Source: an uncultured Clostridia bacterium
GTDB taxonomy: Bacteria > Bacillota > Clostridia > Oscillospirales > CAG-272
Reading direction: 5' to 3'
DNA length: 61,538 nt
Assembly (NCBI GenBank): GCA_947631765.1
Contig: CANRMP010000014.1
Location: 1 to 61,538 of the forward strand
This document shows, in pieces, positions 61,301-61,538 of this stretch. The notes below the pieces were generated by a model, which worked only from the letters and a program-made list of their open reading frames with translations, was not told the DNA's origin and ran no database searches. The first letter of the stretch is position 1. Every line of letters begins with the position of its first letter. Both the position numbers and the translations under genes were made by a program.

Positions 61301-61476
61301 AATCACTGTTGACGATGGAACGCCGTATGAGGGGAAACTCTCACGTACGGTGTGAAGTGGGGGAAAATCCTGAGATAACTTCAAGGGATTACCTATCACT
61401 ATCCGCCCCGGCGATCCTGTTCGCCTGCCTCATTTTTACGCTGACCGCACCGCTGTATATTTGGTCGATTCTGTAA
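58378..61476 (+). CDS. VirB2/TrbC-like conjugation pilin (DUF3852), interrupted by a group II intron
   Basis: Exon 1 is 58378-58636 and exon 2 is 61403-61476. Exon 1 encodes a signal peptide (ILFCAAMATLLCVTFAMPAF), a short helical region and YFDYRKHGQFEF. Exon 2 encodes APAILFACLIFTLTAPLYIW and SIL then TAA. Joined, they give a 110-residue protein with two hydrophobic helices, typical of the pilin-like subunit of type IV secretion. GGAGG lies ahead of ATG 58378. Without splicing, translation stops 17 nt into the intron, losing the second membrane helix. Confidence 0.85.
58637..61402 (+). mobile_element. Group II intron (about 2.77 kb)
   Basis: It begins GTGCGAC at 58637, the group II 5' consensus, and ends in CACTAT at 61402 (AY rule; 61399 ending CAC is an alternative, also in frame). 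The 5' exon ends AATTCG (58631-58636, IBS1), and its complement CGAATT lies at 59064-59069 in the ribozyme, a good EBS1. Domains I-IV fill 58637-59388, the maturase gene lies in domain IV, and a domain V hairpin (CGCCGTATGAGGGGAAACTC, then TCACGTACGG) is at 61320-61352 with domain VI after it. Exact ends need comparison to an empty site. Confidence 0.88.
59389..61266 (+). pseudogene. Group II intron maturase (RT), split by an in-frame TGA
   Basis: The open frame runs 59389-60135, meets TGA 60133-60135, then continues in the same frame to 61266 (625 codons in all). Before the stop: RT blocks including KTAGVDKKT, RPLGIPTIMDRL, FKRSNGFRPNRG, DIDIKGFFDNV, and GTPQGGIISPLLSNIVLNELD. After it: the catalytic YADD (IVRYADDFKIF), the X domain, and an HNH-like endonuclease (CHHKKPKAQGG, GNLILVD). 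The codon after LNELD is usually TGG (Trp), so a TGG-to-TGA change is likely. Without readthrough the first product lacks the catalytic Asp pair. Confidence 0.88.
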
Positions 61477-61500
61477 GAATGGAGATGAGGTGACCGTGGA

Positions 61501-61538
61501 TTGGGCTGGTTAAAAGACATTCTATCGGAGATCGGGGA
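61501..61538 (+). CDS. Start of next conjugation gene (cut by window edge)
   Basis: From TTG 61501, with GAGG about 10 nt upstream, the frame reads LGWLKDILSEIG and is open to the window end. The hydrophobic/acidic start resembles VirB6/TrbL-like membrane proteins that follow DUF3852 in clostridial elements. The family call is weak because only about 12 residues are visible. Confidence 0.4.
   Translation, partial: MGWLKDILSEIG

Overview
The window reads as a Gram-positive, anaerobic gut-type clostridial genome (Clostridia, Oscillospiraceae/Lachnospiraceae-like). The evidence is consensus TTGACA/TATAAT promoters, GGAGG ribosome sites, LPxTG-anchored pili with sortases, an ECF transporter, a cobalamin riboswitch, and conjugative-element genes of the clostridial type (DUF4314, DUF3789, SpoVG-like, DUF3852, VaFE adhesin). 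The genus cannot be named from sequence alone.

Region 1 (1-1.6 kb): the end of an unidentified gene, a candidate structured RNA ending in an intrinsic terminator, and a lone leftward type IV pilin-like gene.

Region 2 (1.6-19.8 kb): the most interesting part. A 1.5-kb segment bounded by perfect 26-bp inverted repeats encodes a tyrosine recombinase. Beside its left repeat, inside the segment, lies a perfect consensus promoter pointing out and to the left. If the segment flips, that promoter would point right, into a TetR regulator and a co-directional 16-kb, roughly 15-gene operon. The operon holds a membrane-less FtsK/SpoIIIE-type ATPase, two small WXG100-sized helical proteins (one followed in frame, across a single TGA, by a papain-like cysteine peptidase), a possible cognate partner, a protein kinase, a TerY-like vWA protein and a PP2C phosphatase (a TerY-P-type triad), a transglutaminase-like protein, and four proteins sharing an N-terminal domain of about 95 residues with different C-termini (Sel1 repeats, DUF1292, unknown, transmembrane plus GLUG-like repeats). 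I read this as a phase-variable, type VII-like, phosphorylation-controlled system, shown in its predicted OFF orientation.

Region 3 (19.9-22.3 kb): a broken ADP-ribosylglycohydrolase gene, a HAD-family gene, then 1.2 kb of non-coding DNA with a GC-rich patch, a G10 tract next to a promoter, palindromic repeats and a long leader.

Region 4 (22.3-34.7 kb): a sortase-assembled pilus locus with a giant vWA tip adhesin, a backbone pilin, a pilin sortase, a proline-rich basal pilin and a second sortase.

Region 5 (34.7-42.3 kb): a cobalamin-riboswitch-controlled operon. It encodes two DUF4430 proteins (like the beta domain of intrinsic factor), a membrane-anchored alpha/alpha-barrel protein (like its alpha domain), and a complete ECF transporter (T, fused A-A, S). 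This looks like a surface B12 capture and import system.

Region 6 (42.6-61.5 kb): tRNA-Trp followed by stacked terminators, then an integrative conjugative element segment with ArdA-like antirestriction proteins, a split and overlapping cytosine methyltransferase, an adenine methyltransferase, AbrB-like and SpoVG-like proteins, a lipoprotein, a giant thioester/VaFE adhesin, and a VirB2-like pilin gene interrupted by a group II intron whose maturase carries an in-frame stop.
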